Origin: Planctomycetota bacterium
GTDB taxonomy: Bacteria; Planctomycetota; Planctomycetia; Pirellulales; UBA1268
Direction of reading: 5' to 3'
Assembly (NCBI GenBank): GCA_003669585.1
Contig: QWOQ01000003.1
Span: 90,945-154,944, forward strand
DNA length: 64,000 nt
Numbering within the stretch: position 1 is the first letter of the stretch; the number at the start of each line of letters is the position of its first letter. Positions 39,745-48,705 of the stretch are shown here, one piece after another. The position numbers and the translations under genes were made by a program. Under the pieces are notes generated by a model. That model made no database searches and had not been told where the DNA came from. It saw nothing but the letters and a program-made list of their open reading frames with translations.

Positions 39745-41663
39745 ACGAAGAACTGCTTCCATTTTACGAAAGAGAACTCTCGATCCTGAGAAATCAGGCC
39801 GCGCAGTTCGCCAATCAGCATCCAAAAATTGCCGGTCGTTTGAATCTCGGAAAAAACGAGTCGCAGGATCCGCACGTCGAACGCCTGTTGCAGGGCGTGG
39901 CATTTCTGAATGCTCGGCTGCACAAGCGTCTGGACGATGATTTTCCAGAGTTCACCGATGGCTTGCTCGACCTGCTCTACCCCCACTACCTGCGGCCTGT
40001 GCCGTCGATGTCAATCGTGGAGATGTTGATCGACCCTAAGCAGGCGGCGATTGTCAAAGGCCATCTTGTACCGCGTGGAAGTGCCCTCGAATCTGAGCGA
40101 GTCGACGGAGAGACGTGCCTCTACCGCACCTGTTTTGATCTGCGACTCTGGCCGCTGAAAGTAACGGCGGCCAAACTCGCAGGCCCACCGTTTCGTCTGC
40201 CGATCGTGCCACCCAATGCCACGGTCGCCGTGCTGGATATTGAAGTGGAAACATTTTCACAAGAAATGCCCATCGGAAAAATGGATCTGGAATCGCTCCG
40301 TTTTCATCTTCATGCAGGCGTTGGACAGTCAATCTATCAACTCTACGAATTTCTTTTGACTCGATGCATAGGCATTGTGATTTCCCGTGGACCCGATGAC
40401 GCCGATGCGGTTGTGCTGCCGCCAGAACACCTCGTGGCCACCGGTTTTGATCCGGAGGATGCGGCGATTCCGACCGATCCGCGAAGCTTCCCGGGCTATC
40501 GATTGCTTTCGGAAATGTTTGCCTTGCCGCAGAAATTTCTTTTTGTGGATCTGCAAGGGCTTCCAAAAAAAGTGATCAAGCGGATCGACGCAAAGCTCTG
40601 CATATCGTTTTTGTTGTCAACATCCGATCGAGAACTCGAGCGGGTTGTCGCTCCAGAGGCCATTCGTTTGGGATGCACTCCGATTGTGAACCTCTTTGAG
40701 CAGCGACTGGACCCGATGCGGATTTCTGGAACGCAGAGCGAATACTGCATCACCCCCGACGCGCGTCGGCCACGCGGGATTGAGATCCATTCGATTCAAT
40801 CGGTGATGGCAAGCGCTCCAGGATCCAAGCCGTTCACCATGCTTCCCTTCTATGCGCCGAGCGGTTCGGTGCGTGCGGCAGGCGATAGAAAGCCCACGTC
40901 GGGCCATCCCGGATTTATCAACGAAAACTCGGCACTCAAGCAGCAAGTGAGATGGTCAGCGATGCGTCGCCCGCACAGTGAACCTCGGCCAGACGGGGCC
41001 TTTGACGGTGCCACAGACGTCTGGCTTTCGCTGGTCAATGAATCTGGTGGACCGGCAGAAGTCACTGATTTTGTCTGTCATGCGCAGGCCACCTGCACCA
41101 ATCGCAATCTGCCGACCCGGCTTCCGTTTTCCGTTGGAAGGCCGCGCATGACACTGCGGGAGGGGCAGGGGGTGGTATCAAAAATCGTCTGCTTAACCCG
41201 GCCCACTCGCTCGCTGCGGCACATGCCCGGAAGGGGAAATGCGTGGCGAATCATTTCGCATCTTTCGCTCAATCACCTGTCGCTTGTCGACGGGGGAAAT
41301 GGCCGAGCCTCGACGGCGCTGCGGGATATTTTGGGGCTCTATCTCCTCGACGATCTGGACGATTATGCGCAGCGCCAACGATGGGTTCAGGGGGTGATCG
41401 GCGTGTCGAGTAGACGCGTGGCTGCTCGCGTGCCTGGGCCGCAGGCAGGCGTTGCACAGGGCTTGGAAGTCAAACTCGAGCTTGATGACACGCAATTTTC
41501 CGACCACACTGCGTATCTTTTTTCAAGCGTGATGGAGCGATTTTTTGGTTCGTGGGTCACGATCAATTCCTTCACGCGCATGGTTGCCACATCGCGACAG
41601 CAGGAAAGCCGTAAGGAGCAATGGAGATGGCCACCGAGAGCGGGAAATCGGGTTCTGGTCTGA
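39741..41663 (+). CDS. tssF: T6SS baseplate protein TssF
   Basis: The 640-residue protein begins with the TssF signature NEELLPFYERELSILRNQAA, followed by FANQHPKIAGRL, DPHVERLLQGVAFLNARLHK, LDDDFPEFTDGLLDLLYPHY and LRPVPSMSIVEM. TssF forms a 2:1 wedge with TssG around the VgrG hub. Its 3' end overlaps tssG by 37 bases, so production of the two is linked. Confidence 0.97.
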   Translation: MNEELLPFYERELSILRNQAAQFANQHPKIAGRLNLGKNESQDPHVERLLQGVAFLNARLHKRLDDDFPEFTDGLLDLLYPHYLRPVPSMSIVEMLIDPKQAAIVKGHLVPRGSALESERVDGETCLYRTCFDLRLWPLKVTAAKLAGPPFRLPIVPPNATVAVLDIEVETFSQEMPIGKMDLESLRFHLHAGVGQSIYQLYEFLLTRCIGIVISRGPDDADAVVLPPEHLVATGFDPEDAAIPTDPRSFPGYRLLSEMFALPQKFLFVDLQGLPKKVIKRIDAKLCISFLLSTSDRELERVVAPEAIRLGCTPIVNLFEQRLDPMRISGTQSEYCITPDARRPRGIEIHSIQSVMASAPGSKPFTMLPFYAPSGSVRAAGDRKPTSGHPGFINENSALKQQVRWSAMRRPHSEPRPDGAFDGATDVWLSLVNESGGPAEVTDFVCHAQATCTNRNLPTRLPFSVGRPRMTLREGQGVVSKIVCLTRPTRSLRHMPGRGNAWRIISHLSLNHLSLVDGGNGRASTALRDILGLYLLDDLDDYAQRQRWVQGVIGVSSRRVAARVPGPQAGVAQGLEVKLELDDTQFSDHTAYLFSSVMERFFGSWVTINSFTRMVATSRQQESRKEQWRWPPRAGNRVLV

Positions 41664-42805
41664 TCGACAGGCTGCTCAAATCCCCACAGCAGTTCGAATT
41701 CTTCCAAGCAGTTCGCCTGGCCGAGGATGCCGTCTACCGCGCATCGCTCGAGGCCGGCCAAGAGGCGCCTCCGGCAGTGGGCTCCAATGAACCGGCGGCA
41801 GGTCAACGGCCGGGAGTTGTGCTGCGTTCGGCCACGATGCTGGGGTTTCCCGGTGGTGCGATTTCAGCGGCGAGTTTTTCTGGTAGTTCTGTGGACGATG
41901 CAGCCGATCTGGCCGCGTCCAGCGAGCGCGGGCCAGAGATGAATTTTGACGTCACCTGCTTTGGTCTGGTGGGTGCGTCTGGTGTTTTGCCACGGCACTA
42001 CACGACGTTGATCGTGGATCGCATGCGCCGCTTTCGTGACAGTGCCCTGCGGCACTTTCTCACGATCTTTGAGCAACGGGCGATCTCCCTGCTCTACCGC
42101 GCCTGGGCAAAGTACCGGCATCCTGTGCAGCAGGAACGGACTATGATTCGCGGGATTGGCACTGCTTGGGACGATGGCGCACCCCATCCTCGCGATCCGA
42201 TCACGGCGGCGGTGGCATGCTTGGTCGGCTTGGGAGGCCGCGGCCTCGGACAGCAACTTGCCGTCGTCGACGAATCGATTTTTCGTTACGCCGGTCACTA
42301 CGCACATTTTCCGCGCAGCGCCGAGTCGCTGGAATTGATGCTTAGCGATTTATACAAGGTGCCGGTGCAGGTGCACCAGTTTATTGGTCGCTGGCTGAGT
42401 CTCGAACAACCCGACCAAACCCGGCTGGGCTTCGCAGGGCATCCAGACGGTTTGAATGCGCGTTTGGGCTTTGGGGCGATTGCCGGTGCCCGCGTCTGGA
42501 ACGTGCAATCGATCGTCGAACTTTCGATTGGCCCACTCTCGCTGGCAGACTTTCGGGATCGACTGCCGGGCACCACAGGTTTGGCGGCCATCGGCGATCT
42601 GGCGAGGCTTTTCGTGGGGCTTGAATTTCACATTCGCCTGCGTCCGTTGCTGCGTGCCGGTGAAGTGCCAATGACGCAACTTGGCGGCAATTCACTCGCC
42701 AGAGACGGCGCCCCTGCAGGCAGCCGACTGGGCTGGACAACGTGGATTTTGAGTGAGCCATCGGCTTTCGATCGCAGCGATGCAGCATTCGCGATCATGC
42801 CCTAG
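41627..42805 (+). CDS. tssG: T6SS baseplate protein TssG
   Basis: The product is 392 residues from the ATG at 41627, which has AAGGAG eight bases upstream; the ATG at 41621 is too close to that site. Hallmarks are LLKSPQQFEFFQAVRLAEDA, SGVLPRHYTTLIVDRMRRF, DSALRHFLTIFEQRAISLLY, YAHFPRSAESLELMLSDLYK, the RLGFGAIAGARVWNVQS block and a C-terminal GWTTWI. TssG pairs with TssF in the baseplate wedge. This is the last core gene of the rightward unit (impH). Confidence 0.96.
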   Translation: MATESGKSGSGLIDRLLKSPQQFEFFQAVRLAEDAVYRASLEAGQEAPPAVGSNEPAAGQRPGVVLRSATMLGFPGGAISAASFSGSSVDDAADLAASSERGPEMNFDVTCFGLVGASGVLPRHYTTLIVDRMRRFRDSALRHFLTIFEQRAISLLYRAWAKYRHPVQQERTMIRGIGTAWDDGAPHPRDPITAAVACLVGLGGRGLGQQLAVVDESIFRYAGHYAHFPRSAESLELMLSDLYKVPVQVHQFIGRWLSLEQPDQTRLGFAGHPDGLNARLGFGAIAGARVWNVQSIVELSIGPLSLADFRDRLPGTTGLAAIGDLARLFVGLEFHIRLRPLLRAGEVPMTQLGGNSLARDGAPAGSRLGWTTWILSEPSAFDRSDAAFAIMP

Positions 42806-42869
42806 CAATAGTCTGTTGGTGAGAGATAAAAATAGATCGCAACCACTTCTTTTATGGAGAACCCAATCA

Positions 42870-43235
42870 ATGGCCGGTGAACTTGTCAACCTCGGAGCGA
42901 TTCTCGAGTGTACGTTCGGCACGGTGCCGATGACGTTGATCGTGGAGTCGACGGTGCTTGCCGATGGACCTCTCGCGGCAAATATTGCCGCCTCAATTCC
43001 AATGGACAACATCCCATCTTTTGTAATGTGTCAATCGATGGCGAATCCCTCCAACGCTACGTTCGCCGTGACGGGCGTTTATGCGCCCTGCATTCCGGTG
43101 ACCGCGCCTTGGGCGCCGGGCATGCCGACGATCTTGCTCGAAGGAATGCCCGCACTCGATTCCAGTAGCAAGTGCCTCTGCTGCTGGGGCGGTGAGATCA
43201 CAGCCGTGACGGTCGATACCGTTGAACTGAGCTAA
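42870..43235 (+). CDS. DUF4280 PAAR-like spike tip protein
   Basis: The 121-residue protein starts at the ATG at 42870, with GGAGA nine bases upstream. The DUF4280 pattern is complete: an early ILECTFGTVPMTL strand, NIPSFVMCQSMANPSNA, APCIPVTAPWAPGMPTIL and KCLCCWGGEIT. Its cysteines may hold metal, as in PAAR tips. These proteins sharpen the VgrG spike and carry or dock effectors. It is the first gene after tssG and is convergent with vgrG on the other strand. Confidence 0.88.
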   Translation: MAGELVNLGAILECTFGTVPMTLIVESTVLADGPLAANIAASIPMDNIPSFVMCQSMANPSNATFAVTGVYAPCIPVTAPWAPGMPTILLEGMPALDSSSKCLCCWGGEITAVTVDTVELS

Positions 43236-43566
43236 CTCTTCACACGGGCTATTGACGACACCGCCTGCCTCGCATGCGATGCTGGCCTTGCATTTGCGGG
43301 CCCTGACCTGCCCCCTTCTAGCGGCACCACTTTCAGAGAGAGATTCTGGTGGTGTCAAAACCAAAAGAGGCCATTCAATGCCACGCGGAAAGAAAGAACC
43401 CGAGCGAAGGAGGTTGTGACTCCAGCGAGGTCGTGCGTTCGGCTACGTTCGACCCGTCGCAATCATGTATCGAACTTTTGCCTAGCAGCCGATCGTACCT
43501 TCGATGAAAAGCCTATTGGAATGGTGAGGATTGTGCTGTTCAGGTGGCGGGCGGTTAGTGAAGATA
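43236..43566. other. 331-base region without a gene, with a possible IS end
   Basis: This is the stretch between the DUF4280 gene and the end of vgrG. No frame is convincingly coding. The middle holds a short string resembling the left end and first codons of an IS3-type transposase gene (separate entry). The rest is unassigned. Confidence 0.5.
43296..43420 (+). mobile_element. Possible remnant of an IS3-family left end
   Basis: A TGACCTGCCCCC-like terminus at about 43304 is followed about 75 bases later by a short leader and an ATG at about 43378. This opens MPRGKKEPE, similar to the start of IS3-type OrfA proteins, and then breaks at a stop. No transposase body or second terminal repeat is visible. 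Identification rests on a short match only. Confidence 0.3.
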
Positions 43567-45213
43567 TCACGACGGATTGGGCGTGCCTGCCCCCACGACG
43601 ATCGATGAGTTTTCAGACGGGCTTTGGATACGAATCGTCTCCTTGCCCACCTGCGGATTGATCGAGATGATGTTGCCGCTTTGGTCCTTGAAGACATGGA
43701 TATGCGCCGACTCCGGCATTGGCAGCGGCAACTGTGTTTTGCCGTTGTACAGGCAGCCCACGATCACGGGCCGGTCGACGTTGCCATACTCGAAGGCCAC
43801 CAGCACTTCGTCGCCGGGCCGCGGACAGTGCACGTGGCCCCAGCCGTTGCCGGCCATGACCTGTGCCTTCCGAACCCAGGCGGTCTGCTTGCCGTTGCGG
43901 TTCCAGGGAAAGAGCAGCTGGATCCGGCCGAGACTGTCGGTGTAGGGCGTCTGCGGATCCTGACCATCTGGGGCATAGACGAACGCCGGCTGCAACCCAA
44001 AGACCTGAGGCACGCTGGCGGTAAAATTACTTCGGTACTGCACGCCGTCGGGGATTGCCGTGAACTCGCAGTCGTACCAGTAGGCTACCGAACCGTCTGG
44101 AAAACCGGCAGCTGCCTTGCGAGATCGATTCTCGCCGCCACCATCGTCATTGACAGTGCCGACGGTTAATCGCATCTCGGTGGTAAGGTACCATCCGTTT
44201 TCACTACTGACAGGAAAACCGGTGAGAATGAACTTGAAACCCGCAGCTATGGCGAGGCATTGGGCACGCCCGCGAAATAGATTTTGGCAGCATTCCTTTG
44301 CCTCCATACGCACCTGAACGTACCTCTCGCAATCGGCATGATTTTGAAAAAAACCTGGATAATCGTAGGCTTCTAGCGGATCTGGGCCCAGCGGGGCCTT
44401 GGCCGATTGGGTCTTCTCCAGCGACTCGTCGGGCGAGTTGTAATTGTAATCCTTGAGCACGACACAACTCGACTGGATCGCGGTTTCACAGTTCCACTGG
44501 TAGATGTGTTCATCCACTTGCTGTCCCAACTCGGCAGAGCGATACGGTATCTGGCTATAACCTGAAAACGGTCCATGGTTTGAAATAGTATCGCACGTTT
44601 TCAGCGTGTGCTGATTTTTCTCGTGCTTCCAAAAGTAGTAGATGCCTTCCTGCTCGAGCAGTCGCTGGATAAAATCGAAAGACGTCTCGCGGTACTGAGT
44701 GCAGGTTTCCCAGAGAGTCTTTGGATAAAATCCTGTCACCTCATACTTGCAAAAATCGTAAGCAGCGAAGATCTGAGTGAACACATCCCGCACCGTAACG
44801 TTCTGAAAGATCTGGCTATTTTTAGTCAGCTTGAGCAGCGAATACCAAGGGATGCCAATCGCCCGATACCTCGTTACATCGCCACTGTGGCTCTGGCGAG
44901 CAAACGTGCCCATGATGGCGTTGAAATACCGAGTACCACCGCCGGGCAGTTGGAGCGAGACGGTGAAGGGTTTGCCGACCAGAGAACTTGCTTGAATAGA
45001 AGAGCTCTTGCTTTCCAATTCGAGAAGTATTTCAAATGGTTGCCCTAGCGTCTCCGCATATTGAAATCCTGTGACGACAAAAGCATCATTGCCCAGCGGC
45101 GTCTGCAAGGAGATGCCCTCGAGCGTGCCGCGACGAGATTGGTTTTCGAATGGCAAGGAAGGAACCACAGGACGCACCTTCTGAAAATAATTCTGCGGGA
45201 ACGGCCGCAACAA
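43567..45213 (-). CDS. vgrG: T6SS spike protein VgrG (first copy)
   Basis: The 548-residue protein has the gp27-like start (LEGISLQTPLGNDAFVVTGF, GQPFEILLELES), the YRETSFDFIQRLLEQEGIYY block, and the gp5 OB-fold (DSLGRIQLLFPWNRNG, PGDEVLVAFEYGNVDRPVIV, GCLYNGK). It ends soon after the OB-fold with a short tail (SIVVGAGTPNPS), so it has no fused effector. The open frame begins at a TTG. It faces the DUF4280 gene at 45484 across 270 bases and converges on the DUF4280 gene at 42870. Confidence 0.95.
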   Translation of the reverse strand: MLRPFPQNYFQKVRPVVPSLPFENQSRRGTLEGISLQTPLGNDAFVVTGFQYAETLGQPFEILLELESKSSSIQASSLVGKPFTVSLQLPGGGTRYFNAIMGTFARQSHSGDVTRYRAIGIPWYSLLKLTKNSQIFQNVTVRDVFTQIFAAYDFCKYEVTGFYPKTLWETCTQYRETSFDFIQRLLEQEGIYYFWKHEKNQHTLKTCDTISNHGPFSGYSQIPYRSAELGQQVDEHIYQWNCETAIQSSCVVLKDYNYNSPDESLEKTQSAKAPLGPDPLEAYDYPGFFQNHADCERYVQVRMEAKECCQNLFRGRAQCLAIAAGFKFILTGFPVSSENGWYLTTEMRLTVGTVNDDGGGENRSRKAAAGFPDGSVAYWYDCEFTAIPDGVQYRSNFTASVPQVFGLQPAFVYAPDGQDPQTPYTDSLGRIQLLFPWNRNGKQTAWVRKAQVMAGNGWGHVHCPRPGDEVLVAFEYGNVDRPVIVGCLYNGKTQLPLPMPESAHIHVFKDQSGNIISINPQVGKETIRIQSPSENSSIVVGAGTPNPS

Positions 45214-45483
45214 TCAGCCACGATTACCACCGCACTGTAGACCTCGAATTCGAAATAGGCAAGAACCCCCCCAACGATGCTCAAAGCAACATGGGTGCGA
45301 AACATAGCACTGACCGAAGACCAGAAAAGGGGCGATTGGAGAACAGGACGATTGGCAGCAAGAGTGCTTAAAAATGGATGAATTCAAACCTTGGCGACTC
45401 AGCGATTGACCCGCTTGCCGTCGGCGAATACGTGGATAGGATTGGAGAGATCCATTGCCTCTTAACGCTGTAGGGAGATATCC

Positions 45484-45864
45484 ATGGCCGGCAACGCAGT
45501 GAATAGCGGTACTTCAACGATCAAGTGTTCCTATGGTTCTGCTCCGGTGCCTTTTCTTAACGTCGAGAACCCCAGCTACATGGTCGGAGAAACCCCCGGC
45601 GGCACGATCGGCAATGCGATCCCCTTCACCAACATTCCGACATTCGGACAGTGCATGTGCATGGACAATCCCGAGAACGCAGCCTTTGATGAAACGGGGG
45701 TCTACGCTCCTTGCGTGCCGGTGACCGAGTCGTGGATTCCCGACGAGCCAAACATCACGTTTCAGGGCCTGCCTGTTCTCGACAAGGCCACGAAATGCAT
45801 GTGCGACTGGGGTGGAGAGATCTCGGTTGAAACGGCGTCGGAGATCGGCGATTTCGTTTCGTGA
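45484..45864 (+). CDS. DUF4280 PAAR-like spike tip protein (second copy)
   Basis: The 126-residue protein matches the DUF4280 gene at 42870 in the same order: TIKCSYGSAPVPFL, NIPTFGQCMCMDNPENAAFD, APCVPVTESWIPDEPNITF and KCMCDWGGEIS. The ATG has GGGAGAT six bases upstream. Identity to the first copy is limited outside these blocks, so the two probably sit on different VgrG spikes. The sulfotransferase gene follows 64 bases downstream on the same strand. Confidence 0.88.
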   Translation: MAGNAVNSGTSTIKCSYGSAPVPFLNVENPSYMVGETPGGTIGNAIPFTNIPTFGQCMCMDNPENAAFDETGVYAPCVPVTESWIPDEPNITFQGLPVLDKATKCMCDWGGEISVETASEIGDFVS

Positions 45865-45928
45865 CAACCGGTGTGTGGCACCCGGTCTGCCGCAGCGGCA
45901 CGAAACGGTCGACCGTTGGGAAAAGGCC

Positions 45929-47056
45929 ATGGATACCTTGAGTCACAAAACAAAAAAACAGGGGCCCTTTTGCGTTTGGCATGGGCTCTCCTTCGGTGTC
46001 TGGCTCCAACTTTTGGCCAGGCGACCGCGGATTGAATGGCGGTATCTGCCGAAAGTTGCTTCTATCACTGCGGTGTCGCTGATCAATTCGTTCGAATCTG
46101 CCGTTGAGAGATTCTGGTTTGGGCGACGGTTAGAACAAGTTGCAATCGAACATCCACCAGTGTTCGTGTTAGGCCATTGGCGCAGCGGCACAACACTGTT
46201 GCACAACCTGCTCACGCTCGATCCGCAGTTTACCTACCCGAATTTATATCAGGTGCTCTATTCGGGACACTTCCTCACGACGCAGCGGTGGGTCGCGCCG
46301 CTCACGCGATGGCTGCTTCCCAAGACTCGCATCGTTGACAACATGCCAGCCGATTGGAATATGACGCAGGAAGATGAAATCGCTCTGTTGCTGACTACCG
46401 GCATGTCCCCCTATTTGATGCTGCTGTTTCAAGACGACCGCAGCCGATACGAACGCTATTTTTCGCTCTCCAGGCTCTCGCCGCAGGAGTTGGCTATTTG
46501 GAAAAAGAGCCTGCTTCTCTTTCTGAAAAAAATGACGTACCAGCACCGGCGGCAGATCGTGCTGAAATCACCGGGGCATACCTACCGAATCCCGCTGCTG
46601 TTGGAGATGTTTCCCGGGGCGAAGTTTATTTATATCTATCGCGATCCGTACGCGGTTATACGATCCACACTGCACCTGCGCCGCACCCTGTTTGCCGAGA
46701 ACGGTCTCGCCGCACCGCGCTTGGATGGGTTGGAAGAAGACAGTTTCCTTACCTACGAAGACTGCGTGCAGACCTACGAGCGAACGAAGTCGCTGATCCC
46801 AGCAGGGCAACTGCACGAAGTGAGATTTGAAGATTTGGAAGCCGATCCGCTCGTTGCCATGCACGCGCTCTACGGCGCGATCGGTCTCGATGGATGGGAC
46901 CGCCTCGAACCGATTCTGCGCAGCCATCTTTCCGAGCTGGCCCACCACAAAAAAAATCATTTTCTCATGGACGATGCCGACCGCCGCAAGATATATCAGC
47001 GGCTCAAGTGGATGTTTGATCTCTACGGCTACCCGAGCCAGCGAACAAGCGATTGA
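45929..47056 (+). CDS. Sulfotransferase family protein
   Basis: The frame is open from 45812, but the first ATG that clears the DUF4280 gene and has a purine-rich GGGAAAAGG before it is 45929, giving 375 residues. The 5'-phosphosulfate loop of PAPS sulfotransferases is clear (PPVFVLGHWRSGTTLLHNLL), as is the 3'-phosphate motif (FIYIYRDPYAVIRSTLHLRR). A hydrophobic N-terminal segment is present but weak as a span. Bacterial members sulfate glycans, lipids or small molecules. No other metabolic gene is nearby; its place between PAAR-like genes of the T6SS locus is odd. Confidence 0.88.
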   Translation: MDTLSHKTKKQGPFCVWHGLSFGVWLQLLARRPRIEWRYLPKVASITAVSLINSFESAVERFWFGRRLEQVAIEHPPVFVLGHWRSGTTLLHNLLTLDPQFTYPNLYQVLYSGHFLTTQRWVAPLTRWLLPKTRIVDNMPADWNMTQEDEIALLLTTGMSPYLMLLFQDDRSRYERYFSLSRLSPQELAIWKKSLLLFLKKMTYQHRRQIVLKSPGHTYRIPLLLEMFPGAKFIYIYRDPYAVIRSTLHLRRTLFAENGLAAPRLDGLEEDSFLTYEDCVQTYERTKSLIPAGQLHEVRFEDLEADPLVAMHALYGAIGLDGWDRLEPILRSHLSELAHHKKNHFLMDDADRRKIYQRLKWMFDLYGYPSQRTSD

Positions 47057-47139
47057 ATTCCAGAAGACAATCTTTCCGCAGCGTCTTTGCCGCGATGGCC
47101 ATGTTCGCTAAACCAGTGTATCCAAGAACTGTTTGAGCA

Positions 47140-47550
47140 TTAGGGCTCCACGAACACTCGAGCCTGGCTCGGCGACACCTGGATGCCGGAGGGAGCGTTT
47201 GCGTTGGCGCCGTTTTGGCCGATGAGCGTGCCACTATAAGCCACCGCATAACCTTCAATAGAGACAGCCGAACTGCCCAATCGAAACCGACATGAGCCCG
47301 ACACTGTGCCCGAAATAACGCCTCCGTCGACTCCGGCCTCATCGCCGCTGGAAGCGACGATCTCGGAATTTTCGGTGACCGCATTTTTGCCAACAATGAA
47401 TACCGTCGACGCAACGGTATTCATGTCGGAATGTTCAAGCGCCGCATGGTTGGCATAAGGCAGCAGCGCTACCGTTTCGCCGGCGGGAGTTTTGCAGGTG
47501 TTTGGATATGCGGCACACTGCCCCTTTTCGGTGGTCGATGCGGGAAGCAT
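47140..47550 (-). CDS. DUF4150 PAAR-like protein
   Basis: The 136-residue protein has the DUF4150 pattern: CAAYPNTCKTPAGETVALLP, PYANHAALEHSD, TVFIVGKNAVTENSEIVASS, GDEAGVDGGVISGTVSGSCR and a terminal SPSQARVFVEP. DUF4150 is a PAAR-like family used as tip or adaptor for T6SS cargo, often beside DUF2169 and DUF3540 genes, as here. It is the last gene of a leftward unit that begins at vgrG (57469). Confidence 0.87.
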   Translation of the reverse strand: MLPASTTEKGQCAAYPNTCKTPAGETVALLPYANHAALEHSDMNTVASTVFIVGKNAVTENSEIVASSGDEAGVDGGVISGTVSGSCRFRLGSSAVSIEGYAVAYSGTLIGQNGANANAPSGIQVSPSQARVFVEP

Positions 47551-47596
47551 GGATGGTTCCTTGTGATGGGAGCAGACTGATCGCTGAATTCAGCGG

Positions 47597-48199
47597 TTAG
47601 TTCAGATGGATTCGGTCGCCCTTGATCGTCACCTGGCCTTCGGCCCGTTCGACGATGCTCTGGGAATGATGATGGTAGTCGCCCGTGACGCCCTGATAAA
47701 GCCTGCCGACAGTTTGGCTTACAAGGCCAGCAACCCACTGGTTCACAGTCACGCAGTGCAGCAGACAGGATGTGGCCGTCATTCGCAAGGTTTTGGAAAC
47801 GATTGCAACCGCTTGGCCGGAGAGCGACATCTGCCTGGCAGCCAAGGTGATGCAGCCGTGGGGGGCGTGAAATGCGACAGTGTCTTGGGTTGCCAGAAAC
47901 GTGAGCGTTTTGTCGGCGGTTTTCCGGTGTTCGGTGGCCACAATGCCCACCGCATACCACTGTGATTCGCGGCCAACCACCACAACCCAGTCGCCGCAGG
48001 CCAGAGCATGCGGCGGCGGAATCGCTATGCGAGCATGTGTTTGCCGGCCTGGCAGATCAACCAATGCCCAGTCGTCTGCGCACACAAGCACCTGACCAAC
48101 GTGAAACAGATCTGCCGCATACTGTGCTGGCAATCTATCGATCGCCGGGCTTGCGGAGAGCGCGACCGGAGCGGCGGACATTGCTTGCATGGCTTGCAT
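47597..48199 (-). CDS. DUF3540 family protein
   Basis: The 200-residue protein has the DUF3540 shape: an N-terminal OB-like half (GQVLVCADDWALVDLPGRQT, GDWVVVVGRESQWYAVGIVA), then a repetitive strand region (FHAPHGCITLAARQMSLSGQ), helices, and a beta tail ending VTIKGDRIHLN. The tail resembles the triangular beta-prism of VgrG. Family members are T6SS accessory proteins of unknown detailed role. It lies between the two DUF4150 genes. Confidence 0.83.
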   Translation of the reverse strand: MQAMQAMSAAPVALSASPAIDRLPAQYAADLFHVGQVLVCADDWALVDLPGRQTHARIAIPPPHALACGDWVVVVGRESQWYAVGIVATEHRKTADKTLTFLATQDTVAFHAPHGCITLAARQMSLSGQAVAIVSKTLRMTATSCLLHCVTVNQWVAGLVSQTVGRLYQGVTGDYHHHSQSIVERAEGQVTIKGDRIHLN

Positions 48200-48216
48200 G
48201 GAATGAACTCTTCAGC

Positions 48217-48639
48217 CTATCCCGGACCGATCATCACTTTCTTTTGGCTCGGCATATCCTGCGTGCCAACGGGCATGTTGCTGTTGGAAGCGTTGTTGTG
48301 CGCGGTCATGGAGCCGAGATAGGCCGCCCCGTGTCCCTCGATAAACACCTTGCGACTGCCGGTTTTGAATTTGCATGGGCCAGACACGGTGCCCGATACA
48401 ACGCCCCCCCCTTCGCCCGCTTCGTCGCCGGACGACATGGAGATCTCGGTAGTGACGGTCGCGGCATGCTTGCCGACGATAAAAACTTTCTGCGACAGCG
48501 TCTGCATCAGCGATTGCTGAAGCATGGCTGTGTTGGGATAGGCAACGGGTTTCTCTTCCCCATCTACGGGCGTTTTGCACACATCAGAAAGTGCGAAGCA
48601 GGAGCCTTGGGCACTATTAGTGGCAGCAGGAAATGACAT
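48217..48639 (-). CDS. DUF4150 PAAR-like protein (second copy)
   Basis: The 140-residue protein parallels the one at 47140: SDVCKTPVDGEEKPVAYPNT, KVFIVGKHAATVTTEISMSS, GDEAGEGGGVVSGTVSGPCK and a terminal MPSQKKVMIGPG. AGGA lies about ten bases before the ATG. Each DUF4150 gene has a DUF3540 gene directly upstream (47597 for one, 48706 for the other), so the DUF3540-DUF4150 pair has been duplicated as a unit. Confidence 0.87.
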   Translation of the reverse strand: MSFPAATNSAQGSCFALSDVCKTPVDGEEKPVAYPNTAMLQQSLMQTLSQKVFIVGKHAATVTTEISMSSGDEAGEGGGVVSGTVSGPCKFKTGSRKVFIEGHGAAYLGSMTAHNNASNSNMPVGTQDMPSQKKVMIGPG

Positions 48640-48705
48640 GTGAAAAGATCCTTTTGTGGGAGACGCGTCACAAATCCAAAACAGGCCGCTTGAGCCATCG
48701 CACTC

